48,131 bases of DNA from a virus. The translations under genes were made by a program, and so were the position numbers. The notes beneath the pieces were generated by a model. The model saw only the letters and a list, made by a program, of their open reading frames with translations, searched no databases and was not told the DNA's origin. Of this stretch, positions 32,890 to 41,214 are shown piece by piece (position 1 is the first letter of the stretch; every line of letters begins with the position of its first letter). Where the stretch lies: IMG/VR virus record IMGVR_UViG_3300025000_000156, positions 1 through 48,131 of that record; one strand, 5' to 3'.

Positions 32890-32944
32890 GAGTCGCTAAG
32901 GCCCCGGCTGACCTCAACACTAACGAACACTTTGGAGAAAACTA

Positions 32945-33514
32945 ATGAGCATTACGACAATTGGTACTGGCGGTGGTAGCATGGGTGCGGGAGACAAAGA
33001 GGCAATCAATGCCAACTTTGTAGACCGCAGCGGTTTGACGGTGGCTCCTGCAGCCGGGTTTCTCGGCACGGGTACCCTCCACAAGTCCTCGATCATAAAG
33101 ATGGGGGAGGTCGTCAAGACGGAGATAGTCATCGACCTGACGGGAGCCAAGTCTTCCACGACGGACCTCGACATTATCGGCAACACGGGGGCCTCACACA
33201 TCGGCCAAGTCACCGCCGCCAAGAACGGTACGATCCTGGGCGGCAAGATGACCTGTCTTGAGGTACCGACAGGGGGTATTCCTGACGTTGACCTTTATGC
33301 TGCTACAGAGGGGACGGGGGCGTTTGACGGTGCTGTAGGTGACCTCGTTGAGACAGCCTTGGTCACATCTGGCGGCAACTGGACCCTTGGACTGTCGAAG
33401 CCCTTCTTGGTTGACCTGGCCGCTGATAAGTACCTGTACCTTACAGGTGGGGCCGCAGGGACTGCAGCGACGTACACTGCAGGACGGTTCTTGATCGAGT
33501 TCTGGGGCTATTAA
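32945..33514 (+). CDS. Putative phage structural protein, 189 aa
   Basis: A Gly/Thr/Ala-rich beta protein starting SITTIGTGGGSMGAGDKEAINANF. The INANF motif and the strand-rich middle recur in predicted virion proteins that follow podovirus fibre genes. TTGGAGAAAAC lies upstream. It is probably a fibre or head-surface component; no enzyme motif. Confidence 0.6.
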   Translation: MSITTIGTGGGSMGAGDKEAINANFVDRSGLTVAPAAGFLGTGTLHKSSIIKMGEVVKTEIVIDLTGAKSSTTDLDIIGNTGASHIGQVTAAKNGTILGGKMTCLEVPTGGIPDVDLYAATEGTGAFDGAVGDLVETALVTSGGNWTLGLSKPFLVDLAADKYLYLTGGAAGTAATYTAGRFLIEFWGY

Positions 33515-33523
33515 GAGGATGCT

Positions 33524-33799
33524 ATGAAAGAGACGCTAACTACCACCAGTGCGCTGTCCTCTACCTTCAACAGCGCTCTTCCGGTTGACATCAAGATCAG
33601 CGGCACCTTTGTTGGCTACGTCAGTCTTGAGTCGCAGACGGCAGGGGAGGAAACCTGGGAAACCGTGCCAAGTTCCTATGTTCATGGGCCTTCTCAGTTC
33701 CGCCTTGAGGCTGACGATGTTACCATCACCTACCGCTTCAAGGCGAGTCTGCAAAGCGGTTCCGCTATTGTCTACGCCAACGCCACTGCCAACGCCTAA
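33524..33799 (+). CDS. Small beta-sandwich-like protein, 91 aa
   Basis: Alternating strands (VDIKISGTFVGYVSLESQ, then FRLEADDVTITYRFKASL) suggest a small Ig- or bead-like fold. AGAGGATG lies before the ATG. It is a neighbour of the 189-aa protein and probably decorates the tail or capsid; unassigned. Confidence 0.6.
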   Translation: MKETLTTTSALSSTFNSALPVDIKISGTFVGYVSLESQTAGEETWETVPSSYVHGPSQFRLEADDVTITYRFKASLQSGSAIVYANATANA

Positions 33800-33808
33800 G
33801 AGGATGGA

Positions 33809-34456
33809 ATGATACAGCCTGCTATAGGTCCGAGCATAACTAGGTTGCCTAGTCGGGGTAGGGGTCTGCGTCCTGACCCTACCAACCTCCTCGCCTGGTG
33901 GCCAGCCACCGCCACCGACGGCAAGCTCGTTGCCAGATATCCTCACGCCAACCACGCCACCCAGCAAGTCAAGAGCAGCGGCTTCGCAGGCGTGGGCACC
34001 GGCACCCTAGCCGGTCTGCTCACGACAGACACCCTGACCAGTTCCGGCCCGAACACCCCGGCTTGCACCGTGGACGGCACGGTCACATTCGGGGCGGATT
34101 GCTGGGATATCTTCTGGCATCGTGACGGCACCCTTATCGACTATTTCCCTGGCATAAATGCCGGCGGTACGTTTGAGATTGGGGCAAAGGGAGTGGGGAA
34201 TGTGCTCTACCTGACGGACACGACTATTACCGAAAGGCTCGATGGCACCGGGACCAGCTATGCCAATGAGGCCGGATTTACGGTCGCAGATGGGACACAG
34301 TATCTGGAAGAAACCGGAGAAACAGCAATAGGTGCAGGGTGGCGAATCCCCGCACTTTATGGCTCTCCCGGTGAATCTGCCTCATGGTCAGGTACAACGA
34401 GTCCCCTTGAAATGGTGCCAAACCTTGAAATGCTTGCAACTTTGGAGATGCTATAA
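33809..34456 (+). CDS. Putative tail fibre component, 215 aa
   Basis: Beta-rich protein with LLAWWPATATDGKLVARYPHANHA near its start, a phrase common in phage fibre or receptor-binding proteins that contain LamG-like sugar-binding folds. It contains the last dispersed palindrome (ITRLPSR) before a 4.9-kb stretch without any. The C-terminus has a short EMLATLEML repeat-like end. The stop overlaps the next ATG (TAATG). Confidence 0.55.
   Translation: MIQPAIGPSITRLPSRGRGLRPDPTNLLAWWPATATDGKLVARYPHANHATQQVKSSGFAGVGTGTLAGLLTTDTLTSSGPNTPACTVDGTVTFGADCWDIFWHRDGTLIDYFPGINAGGTFEIGAKGVGNVLYLTDTTITERLDGTGTSYANEAGFTVADGTQYLEETGETAIGAGWRIPALYGSPGESASWSGTTSPLEMVPNLEMLATLEML
33839..33853. repeat. Dispersed palindrome: ACTAG-GTTGC-CTAGT
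   Basis: Copy near the start of the 215-aa fibre gene; encodes ITRLPSR. No further exact copy occurs until 38728. Confidence 0.85.
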
Positions 34457-35421
34457 TGGCTAAAGAAACTATCACAAGCGGAGCTGGTGTTTTGTGGTCA
34501 GCGATTGTAACGCTGCTGAACAATATGTTTACAGAGATATATTCATCGCTGAAGACCGATAATACTCTCACTAATGCTATTGTTGGGACCACGACATTTG
34601 CCGCTAACACTACAGGGAACAACTTGGCAGGACTAGGATATGGTACTTTTTTGTTGAATACAGAGGGCAGGGATAATGTCGCGGTAGGAGCGTTGGCATT
34701 ACGCAATAACACTGTCGGGAGCGGTTGCGTTGCAATTGGCAACCAGGCGCTTTATAGCAATACGACCGAGTTTTACAATATAGGCATAGGCGATGCTTGT
34801 CTGAAATACGCGACAGGCGGGAATAATACTGCCCTTGGGTCGTATTGCGGGCACCTCCTTGAAACCGGGACTAATAACATTTTCCTTGGCAACAGGGCCG
34901 GTTACAACCAGACGGTAAACAGCAATCTGCTCATCATTGACAGTCGGGACCGTGGAAGCACTGCCAATGAATTAGCTGGTGCCATTATCTATGGTGTTAT
35001 GGACGACAATCCCGCCAACCAAACTCTTTTCTTAAATGGAAAAGTGGGGATAAAGACTCAGGATTTGGGACTGTTTGATTTTAAGATTAACGGCGATGCA
35101 AATATAACTGGCCACGTAGATGTAGGCACCGGGGTTAACATCGCTAATCCTAATTGGGGGATGGCACTCTCAGGGAGCTATCTACGGATTAATGGGTCCG
35201 ATGGCTTCCAGTTTTACGATACAGCAGGGGCAGCGGAACTTGCCAGGATCGTAAGTGCAACAGGCAACCTGGGGATAGGAACAACCGACCCAAAATCTAA
35301 ACTGCATGTTGTCGGAATACCCGTATATGCTGACAATGCAGCCGCGATTGCAGGAGGGTTGACTGCTGGGGCATTCTACCGGACAGGTGCTGACCCTGAT
35401 CCTCTGATGGTGGTGCATTGA
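34456..35421 (+). CDS. Adhesin-head-like tail fibre protein, 321 aa
   Basis: The middle (about 40-170) contains repeated NNTALG/NVAVGALAL/GCVAIGNQAL-type units, the trimeric beta-roll found in YadA-like adhesin heads and many phage fibres. GIGTTDPKSKLHV near 275 is the usual connector to a trimerisation end. It is probably a trimeric host-binding fibre part. The lower GC and absence of palindromes suggest a more recent arrival than the core genes. Confidence 0.7.
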   Translation: MAKETITSGAGVLWSAIVTLLNNMFTEIYSSLKTDNTLTNAIVGTTTFAANTTGNNLAGLGYGTFLLNTEGRDNVAVGALALRNNTVGSGCVAIGNQALYSNTTEFYNIGIGDACLKYATGGNNTALGSYCGHLLETGTNNIFLGNRAGYNQTVNSNLLIIDSRDRGSTANELAGAIIYGVMDDNPANQTLFLNGKVGIKTQDLGLFDFKINGDANITGHVDVGTGVNIANPNWGMALSGSYLRINGSDGFQFYDTAGAAELARIVSATGNLGIGTTDPKSKLHVVGIPVYADNAAAIAGGLTAGAFYRTGADPDPLMVVH

Positions 35422-35422
35422 T

Positions 35423-35725
35423 ATGATACGATCACCAATCCAACACATCGGCCCCCTCGGCATCGATGCCCCGATAACCGGAACCACGATCACCGCCCCG
35501 CTTGGTGCTCCATTCCAGGCAATCGACACATTCACCAACGGCGCGGAGGTAGACTGGTCCGCGTTTACAAATACCGATCAGGTGATACACGGCGAACGAG
35601 GCACTCTGGTTTATAGATCACCACAGAACGCTGCTGGGGTTTTGAGAGCTAATCGGGTGGTGGGGTATGTTGCGCCTGTGGATGAAAATAACGCCTTTCC
35701 CTACGAACTTCCTTTTACTTTATAG
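35423..35725 (+). CDS. Hypothetical fibre-region protein, 100 aa
   Basis: A short beta-rich protein (TITAPLGAPFQAIDTF, ERGTLVYRS). It starts one base after the preceding stop; no strong ribosome site, so translation is probably coupled. Unassigned; it sits in the variable fibre cassette. Confidence 0.5.
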   Translation: MIRSPIQHIGPLGIDAPITGTTITAPLGAPFQAIDTFTNGAEVDWSAFTNTDQVIHGERGTLVYRSPQNAAGVLRANRVVGYVAPVDENNAFPYELPFTL

Positions 35726-35734
35726 GATGACATC

Positions 35735-36496
35735 ATGAAAAGAATTTTAACAGCAATATTCCTTATCTGCCTTATCTGCCTGGTCGGCAATACTTATGCC
35801 GCTGATGTCACGTATGCAGACAAGACCGATGGTGGGCAATTCACGGCGGCGGATGCAAACGAGATCAAGGCAGCGGTCAATTCAAAGACCACAGGGCCAG
35901 CCAGCGCAACCGACAACGCAATCCCGGTCTATGATGGCACGACCGGCAAGTTGCTCAAGGGGTCCGGGTGGACGATTGACCCGACGACAGGTGTTATGTC
36001 CGCCCCGTATGTTGATGGTTCGATGCGTTCAGAACTCCCCCAGAACACCACGATATCCCCGCAGGGCGGTGGAGTGGAAGAAATTTACAACGAGGGCGGA
36101 CAGATCAAGGTTGTCGAGGGGGATACCGAGCACCATATCCTCAGCACAGCAAAGGTAAGCACGGCAAGCAAAGCCGCAGACTACACGATAGGCACTGACG
36201 CACCGAGCGAGTCCTACGGCGGGACCATCTACGTCACCTCAGCAGCCATCATCACCGCACCGGCAGTAGTCGCGGGGATGAATTTCTCGGTTGTGACAAT
36301 CGGGGATATCGCGGTCAGTCTCGACCTGAACGCAGCCGACAAAATGGTCCTCGATGGCGTGACACTAGCAGACGGTGACAAGGCAACGAACTCAAGCAAA
36401 TCTGGCGACACGATCACCTGTCAATACTACTCTGCTGACGGGTTCTACTGCTGGTCTGGAACAGTCCTAGGTGGACACTGGACGGATGGGAACTGA
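35735..36496 (+). CDS. Exported protein with Sec signal peptide, 253 aa
   Basis: The N-terminus MKRILTAIFLICLICLVGNTYA-ADV is a classical signal peptide with an AxA-type cleavage site. It is followed by DGGQFTAADANEIKAAVNSK, a motif common at the start of phage fibre-like proteins, and a beta-rich C-terminal half. A signal peptide on a fibre-like protein is odd because virions assemble in the cytoplasm. It may be a lysogeny or infection-stage exported protein, or a host surface-protein gene mixed into the fibre cassette. Confidence 0.65.
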   Translation: MKRILTAIFLICLICLVGNTYAADVTYADKTDGGQFTAADANEIKAAVNSKTTGPASATDNAIPVYDGTTGKLLKGSGWTIDPTTGVMSAPYVDGSMRSELPQNTTISPQGGGVEEIYNEGGQIKVVEGDTEHHILSTAKVSTASKAADYTIGTDAPSESYGGTIYVTSAAIITAPAVVAGMNFSVVTIGDIAVSLDLNAADKMVLDGVTLADGDKATNSSKSGDTITCQYYSADGFYCWSGTVLGGHWTDGN

Positions 36497-36497
36497 T

Positions 36498-37169
36498 ATG
36501 AAAAAACTCATACTGGGTTTGATACTGGCGATGCTGGTTCCCGGTCTATCGCTTGCAGGATCGCAAGAGATACGGTCGGTTGTGATGATGGCGAAGGTGC
36601 AGGGGGGTGGCGGTGGCATCTCAGATGATTTCTCATCCGACACCTCGGCAAATTATACGGCAATCACAGGCACCATCAACATTGCAGGCGGGAATATCGG
36701 CGGCGGAACAAACTGGGCCTATAACTATTTTTACCATGAGACAGCGACAGGCTCAAATGATCACTATGTTCAGGGCGACCTTGCTCCATCTGACACTACC
36801 GCTGCTGGTGGGGCGCTGTTGGTGCTTCGCAGTGATGGGACCACAGGGTATCACATCAACGTATCAAGCGCCACGGAAAGGATTTATCTGCGCAGATTTA
36901 ACGGCGGGACAGTTACCGATAGCGATTGGATCTCAACGATTGATGCTCTTGCCAATCAGGCTTACAAGGTAAGGGTTTCCGTGAGTGGCTCAACATTTAG
37001 TTTTTACATTGATCACAACTCTGACGGTGATTTTGACGATGCAAATGAGTCACTGGGGACGAAAACGGATGCGACTTATGCGACCGGCCAGTACATCGGC
37101 ATTGGCGCAAATCGTGGCGCAGATGGCGTTAACTATCGGGCCGACAATCTCTCAGGCGGTGCGCTATGA
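36498..37169 (+). CDS. Exported LamG-like protein, 223 aa
   Basis: Signal peptide MKKLILGLILAMLVPGLSLA-GSQ, then a jelly-roll-like domain from about residue 40 (DDFSSDTSANYTAITGT, then GYHINVSSATERIYLRRF and YKVRVSVSGSTFSFYIDHN), typical of carbohydrate-binding LamG/concanavalin-like folds. I place the start at 36498, one base after the preceding stop, because it gives the intact signal peptide. The end overlaps the beta-helix gene as ATGA. It is probably a polysaccharide-binding partner of that protein. Confidence 0.65.
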   Translation: MKKLILGLILAMLVPGLSLAGSQEIRSVVMMAKVQGGGGGISDDFSSDTSANYTAITGTINIAGGNIGGGTNWAYNYFYHETATGSNDHYVQGDLAPSDTTAAGGALLVLRSDGTTGYHINVSSATERIYLRRFNGGTVTDSDWISTIDALANQAYKVRVSVSGSTFSFYIDHNSDGDFDDANESLGTKTDATYATGQYIGIGANRGADGVNYRADNLSGGAL

Positions 37170-38704
37170 TCCACATCCTGCTGCTCGTACTGCTACTATT
37201 CCCCTTTGACGCATGGGCGGCAGATTATCACATCGGACCGGGGCAGACATATACCACCATCGGCGCTGCTCCGTGGTCCTCTCTTGTGGCTGGCGATAAT
37301 GTTTACATCCATGCGAAAGCGGATCAGGCCCCGTACTACGAGCACATTTATATCTCTGCTGCATTGCAGGGGACTGAGGCAAACCCGATAGATGTTATTG
37401 GGGTGCCTGATGGCTCTGGAAACCGCCCTATTATTGATGGGGCCAATTCAACTACAGGTCCAAATTTTGCACCATATGGTGATCCGCAATATCACTCTGC
37501 TCTAGGGCTACTCTTTTTTGGGCCGACAACCGGGGACGCGGACTCATCACCGGCATGGGTTACGGTCAGTAATCTGGAAATCAGAAATTATACAGATGTT
37601 ACGACCACGGACGAAAACAGCCTAACCCGCAACAGTTACAGCGCCTCGACTATCTATTTTCAGGGGGGTATCAATATAACCCTCGATAACCTGATAATCA
37701 CCGAAGGAACGGACGGTATTTTCGCTAAAGACGGCTTGTCAAACGTCGAGAATATAACCGTCAAAAATTGCTATATCCACAACAACGGCGTGGTCGGAGA
37801 TTACCTCTATCACAATGTATATACAGAGGTTGAGGGTATAGTTTTCGAGGGTAATTACTTCGGGCCACCGTTGGATGGTTCCCCAGGGAACAATATCAAG
37901 GACAGGTCTTCCGGTTTTGTTTTCCGCTACAACTACGTCCACAACGGAGGGCATCTGCTCGATCTGGTAGAGTGCCAGGACGAGTGCGCCGACCACGCCG
38001 CCGATGCCAGATGGGACGATGCCTGGGTATATGGCAATGTGCTTTATGCTGATGGGGATGGCCCGGCATACCTTGTTCACCACGGCACCGGAGATACCGG
38101 AGCGAATGGGGCATACTGGCGACAGGATTTATATTTTTACAACAACACCGTTATTGTCGATAGGGACCAGGCCGAATCATATTATATTGCTCTGTTCCAG
38201 ATATCCGGTGCGGAACAGAATGTCTACATGGACAACAACATTCTCCATGTATTACCGTCTACTGGTGGGCAACCGGTAACAGAAGTCGTTTTACAGTATG
38301 ACGGTAGCGGATCAACTCCTGCCGCTGGCAATATTTACATGGGGGCAAACTGGATATCTCCGGGTTGGTTGAATACAAGGACAGGATACACGTTGACCGG
38401 AACCGTGACCGGAAGTGAAAATATATTAAGCCCAACAGGCAATGACCCCTCCTTTGTCAACCGCGCCACTGGCGATTACCACCTTGGCTCAGGTTCAAGT
38501 GCTGCTGGAGTTGCATCTGCCCTGCCTACACTCATTGCATCGGGTAATGCCTTAGGGGGGGACTTAACCCCGATAATGGAATACTTGACTCAATCCACGA
38601 CAACCAGGGCTAATGTTGATGATATTGGGGCATTTGCTTACGGCGGCGAGGCGCTGCCACAGGCCCAATCACGCGGCACAGTCCCGCTCGGAGATATGCG
38701 ATGA
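37166..38704 (+). CDS. Exported right-handed beta-helix protein
   Basis: A 512-aa protein with signal peptide (MIHILLLVLLLFPFDAWA-ADY) and a pectate-lyase-like parallel beta-helix: repeated VSNLEIRNYT, ITLDNLIITEGTDG, VENITVKNCYIHNN, IVFEGNYFG, FVFRYNYVHN turns from about 125 to 275. Such folds bind or cleave polysaccharides as tailspikes or secreted lyases. Catalytic residues cannot be identified from the motif alone. It is the last gene of the palindrome-free cassette and may act outside the cell rather than in the virion. Confidence 0.7.
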   Translation: MIHILLLVLLLFPFDAWAADYHIGPGQTYTTIGAAPWSSLVAGDNVYIHAKADQAPYYEHIYISAALQGTEANPIDVIGVPDGSGNRPIIDGANSTTGPNFAPYGDPQYHSALGLLFFGPTTGDADSSPAWVTVSNLEIRNYTDVTTTDENSLTRNSYSASTIYFQGGINITLDNLIITEGTDGIFAKDGLSNVENITVKNCYIHNNGVVGDYLYHNVYTEVEGIVFEGNYFGPPLDGSPGNNIKDRSSGFVFRYNYVHNGGHLLDLVECQDECADHAADARWDDAWVYGNVLYADGDGPAYLVHHGTGDTGANGAYWRQDLYFYNNTVIVDRDQAESYYIALFQISGAEQNVYMDNNILHVLPSTGGQPVTEVVLQYDGSGSTPAAGNIYMGANWISPGWLNTRTGYTLTGTVTGSENILSPTGNDPSFVNRATGDYHLGSGSSAAGVASALPTLIASGNALGGDLTPIMEYLTQSTTTRANVDDIGAFAYGGEALPQAQSRGTVPLGDMR

Positions 38705-38727
38705 CCGGCAACGAGCGGGGGAGTTCA

Positions 38728-38741
38728 ACTAGGAAGCTAGT
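38728..38741. repeat. Dispersed palindrome: ACTAG-GAAG-CTAGT
   Basis: Intergenic copy between the beta-helix gene and the lipoprotein gene, ending the 4.9-kb palindrome-free stretch. Confidence 0.9.
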
Positions 38742-38765
38742 CAACAACAAAACAAGGGAGGCGTT

Positions 38766-39599
38766 ATGCAAAGGTACTGGGCAGTTCTGTTCGTAGCACT
38801 TCTTATGCTCTCAGGTTGTGGGGCAAACTCGTCAACTCACGGCACTGAGAAGGACATCCGGGTTGACGTGAACATTGTCAACCACGGGGCGGGTAGCATA
38901 ACTCTGACTTCTCCTCTTGATCTTGTCTCGGAGTCCGCTACCGATCAAGAGACTGCCGGTACCGCTACCTCTACGCCTACTCTGCGGTTGCAGCTTACTG
39001 AGGGTGCGAGTACAGCAGCACAGGGAGCAGCCAAGCTGAAGGATATCTCCAACGTGCTCAGGCCTGCGGCTCCTGCCGTGCCGAAGCTAGGTGCTACGCC
39101 TGTTGAGAAGAAGCCCGTCGAGGTTGAGATACCTGCGGTACTCGACGTACCTGTTACGTCGGTAGAACCGAAACCCACTGAACCAAAATCAGGTATACCG
39201 GACAGCGATGAGGTGTACGTCAATCCCCCCATCACCAGCGAGTCAACCGATCTGGCGTACAAAAACCAGACAACCTATACGTCTTACGGGGTTCGCAACG
39301 ACCGGCAAGCCTGGCGGATAGCCAACAAGGGACCTGAGTTTGGTCAGCCGATCAAGTTAGTCTTCTCCAGCGGCAAGGAGTTTGTCGTCAAGAACACCTC
39401 CAAGAATTGCCGTGGGGCTAACCCCGATGCCTGTGATACGCCATCAGATAAAAATAAAGACGGTTTTGTCTTCAAGCCTGGTATAGGTCCGAATGGTGAG
39501 GGTGACAGCGACACCGGAACAAGTCATGGTGGTGTCTACCTTCAGGCCCCCTGGAACGACAACAGCAAAACAGTCACCATCCACTACAACAAGCCATGA
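38766..39599 (+). CDS. Phage lipoprotein, 277 aa
   Basis: The N-terminus MQRYWAVLFVALLMLSGC carries a lipobox (LSGC) for lipid attachment, so it is exported and anchored in a membrane. A long Pro/Val/Thr-rich region (about 60-160) can span the periplasm. The C-terminal part (about 170-277) looks folded (RQAWRIANKGPEFGQPIKLVFSSGKEFVV). It could be a spanin-like lysis factor, a surface exclusion protein or a cell-surface component; the size is large for an o-spanin. GGGAGG lies six bases upstream. Confidence 0.65.
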   Translation: MQRYWAVLFVALLMLSGCGANSSTHGTEKDIRVDVNIVNHGAGSITLTSPLDLVSESATDQETAGTATSTPTLRLQLTEGASTAAQGAAKLKDISNVLRPAAPAVPKLGATPVEKKPVEVEIPAVLDVPVTSVEPKPTEPKSGIPDSDEVYVNPPITSESTDLAYKNQTTYTSYGVRNDRQAWRIANKGPEFGQPIKLVFSSGKEFVVKNTSKNCRGANPDACDTPSDKNKDGFVFKPGIGPNGEGDSDTGTSHGGVYLQAPWNDNSKTVTIHYNKP

Positions 39600-39991
39600 A
39601 ATACTATCGTGGATACAACTATGTTGTAGCCGAAGCGTTTGATATTCAAACGGATATTACCGGCTACAACATAGTGGACACCTTGACTCGGCTGACTCCC
39701 GATGGTAAGCTGTCTATAGGTAAGTGGTATCCCTGGGATGGTAACTCAGGTCCCTGCCCCAACAACAAGAACAGCATGAAGGCTTCCTGTGTTCACGATG
39801 TCCTCTGTGACTACGTTAACTTGGGGTGGCTCCCTGTGACGGTGCAACCGCTGATCGACAAGCTGTACTACAACATCGCGGTCAGCAAGGGTATGTTCGA
39901 GTGGGTTGTCAGGGCTAGACTTATGGCTATCACATGGTACATGGCGGGTAAGGGCGCAAAGCGCTACATGCGTGAGGTTCTTGAAGACTAG
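39596..39991 (+). CDS. DUF1353-like phage protein, 131 aa
   Basis: KWYPWDGNSGPCPNNKNSMKASCVHDVLCDYVNLGWLP (residues 42-79) matches the DUF1353 core, with WDG and an HD pair. These small proteins are common near lysis and tail genes; their function is unknown. The ATGA overlap with the lipoprotein gene suggests co-expression and perhaps a shared task. The C-terminal helix is hydrophobic and basic. Confidence 0.65.
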   Translation: MKYYRGYNYVVAEAFDIQTDITGYNIVDTLTRLTPDGKLSIGKWYPWDGNSGPCPNNKNSMKASCVHDVLCDYVNLGWLPVTVQPLIDKLYYNIAVSKGMFEWVVRARLMAITWYMAGKGAKRYMREVLED

Positions 39992-39999
39992 GAGAGGGC

Positions 40000-40548
40000 A
40001 TGAGCGACTGGAGTTTCAGTGACATACGCGATTGGATGGGGTATGTCGGAGGACTGGTGACCGCAGGGGGCCTAGCGATCTGGAAGTTGCGAGGCTACGC
40101 AGCGGACATCGAGGAGAGCAATGAGACAGTGACAAAACTGTCGGAGATAGTGCAGGGAACAACAGATCGTCCAGGCATAGCCACCCGCATGAGCTACATC
40201 GAGCAGAGTGTGGCTGACCACCGTGCTATTATCTACAGGGAGCACGGCAAACTCAACGTCATGACTGAGGATAGGCATCTCGAAGTGTGCGGATACAACA
40301 GCGAAGCAATCGAGAAGGAGTATGATGAAATCAAGAGAGGCTATAGCGGGGTCAATGCTGACGTGCGCAAGCTGCAGACAGATGTCTCCGAGATAAAGGA
40401 AATGTTCTTGAGGGCTTCTCCTGCGGCAGAACTTCAGGCCATCCGCGCTATGCTACGCAGGAACAACGTGCTGTTGCAGTCCCTCACATCCGTGATGGGT
40501 AGAAGCGGCGTAACAGTTATAACACCGGAGGAAGACGATGGGCGGTAA
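40000..40548 (+). CDS. Membrane-anchored coiled-coil protein, 182 aa
   Basis: One transmembrane segment (about 13-30, MGYVGGLVTAGGLAIWKL) precedes a long heptad-like coiled coil (about 36-165). The form fits a holin accessory or i-spanin-like protein, but no lysis family is recognised. It starts eight bases after the DUF1353-like stop, with TAGGAGAGGG as ribosome site. Being last but one before the late terminator is usual for lysis genes. Confidence 0.6.
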   Translation: MSDWSFSDIRDWMGYVGGLVTAGGLAIWKLRGYAADIEESNETVTKLSEIVQGTTDRPGIATRMSYIEQSVADHRAIIYREHGKLNVMTEDRHLEVCGYNSEAIEKEYDEIKRGYSGVNADVRKLQTDVSEIKEMFLRASPAAELQAIRAMLRRNNVLLQSLTSVMGRSGVTVITPEEDDGR

Positions 40549-40735
40549 AGCATCAGGCCAGCAGGCACCGAGGGCACAGCAAACGTCCATCGAGGATGTG
40601 CTGAAGAGTGTGACTAGGCAAACTAGTCAAGGGGTGGGTATGAAAGGGGAGCGCACTCGACCGGGTATTGGGGTAGGCACAGGGACAAAGAACCCGTCAG
40701 TTGCTGAGAAGTTCTCGCTATTCACCAACGAGTAA
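40538..40735 (+). CDS. Small MGGK protein, 65 aa
   Basis: A polar, probably disordered protein starting MGGKASGQQ. GGAGGAAGACG precedes the ATG, and the start overlaps the preceding gene. The N-terminal MGGK recurs in two proteins of the portal region (14195, 15110), which suggests it belongs to the virion. A palindrome inside encodes VTRQTSQ. It is the last gene before the convergent terminator. Confidence 0.6.
   Translation: MGGKASGQQAPRAQQTSIEDVLKSVTRQTSQGVGMKGERTRPGIGVGTGTKNPSVAEKFSLFTNE
40613..40627. repeat. Dispersed palindrome: ACTAG-GCAAA-CTAGT
   Basis: Copy inside the 65-aa MGGK gene; encodes VTRQTSQ. Confidence 0.9.
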
Positions 40736-40752
40736 AAACCCAATCACGGGTT

Positions 40753-40776
40753 CCCCCGGTGTGCCTCCACCGGGGG
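40753..40776. terminator. Bidirectional terminator between the converging units
   Basis: CCCCCGGTG (40753-40761) pairs with CACCGGGGG (40768-40776) around a six-base loop and is followed by TTT on the plus strand. On the minus strand, an additional AACCC/GGGTT hairpin and a TTTTT run follow at 40752-40733. It lies exactly between the last late gene and the end of the endolysin gene. Confidence 0.85.
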
Positions 40777-40785
40777 TTTCATGTT

Positions 40786-41199
40786 TCAGGACTTCCGCTT
40801 TTCTTTGTAAAACCTGTGGCCCCCTATCGCGGTGATGAACTCCATGTCCACTATCCAGTAGGGGGGTTTGCCTCCAGGCATTCCAAGAGGCGCATAATAA
40901 TGCGTTGAACCTTGCAGCTTGCTACCTGCCTCCCACTCAGCAATAGCATCCTGCATCCTGTCGTGTATCCGCAGCAGGGTAGGCAAATTACGGATGATCA
41001 TCAGTGGGCCATCGAGTCCATCATTGTAGCAAGAGAATTGCTTACGAGCCAGTACAATGTTGCGTACCGGCCAGTTGTTCTGGTGTGCCCTGTTGAGGAT
41101 CACCTTGCCCACGTTGATCTGACCTTGCCTCGGCTCCCCTCGTGCCTCGAAGTAAACCGTGATGGTCATCCACAACAACGCTTCAGCCATGTTCAGCAT
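40786..41199 (-). CDS. SleB-type cell-wall hydrolase (endolysin)
   Basis: A 137-aa catalytic domain of the SleB/CwlJ hydrolase family: TITVYFEARGEPRQGQINVGKVILNRAHQ (12-40), with the conserved glutamate E18 in FEARGE, then ARKQFSCYND (52-61) and STHYYAP (97-103). It cleaves peptidoglycan (lytic transglycosylase or similar) at the end of infection. No signal peptide or membrane anchor, so it needs a holin. It lies on the early strand as the last gene of the leftward unit, apart from the other late genes. Its ribosome site GGAGG is the loop of a palindrome. Confidence 0.85.
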   Translation of the reverse strand: MLNMAEALLWMTITVYFEARGEPRQGQINVGKVILNRAHQNNWPVRNIVLARKQFSCYNDGLDGPLMIIRNLPTLLRIHDRMQDAIAEWEAGSKLQGSTHYYAPLGMPGGKPPYWIVDMEFITAIGGHRFYKEKRKS

Positions 41200-41200
41200 A

Positions 41201-41214
41201 ACTAGCCTCCTAGT
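41201..41214. repeat. Dispersed palindrome as stop/ribosome site/start cassette (minus strand)
   Basis: Read on the minus strand, CAACTAGGAGGCTAG holds the last codons and stop of the HNH gene (QLGG-stop) and the AGGAGG for the endolysin gene, whose ATG follows after two bases. Confidence 0.95.
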
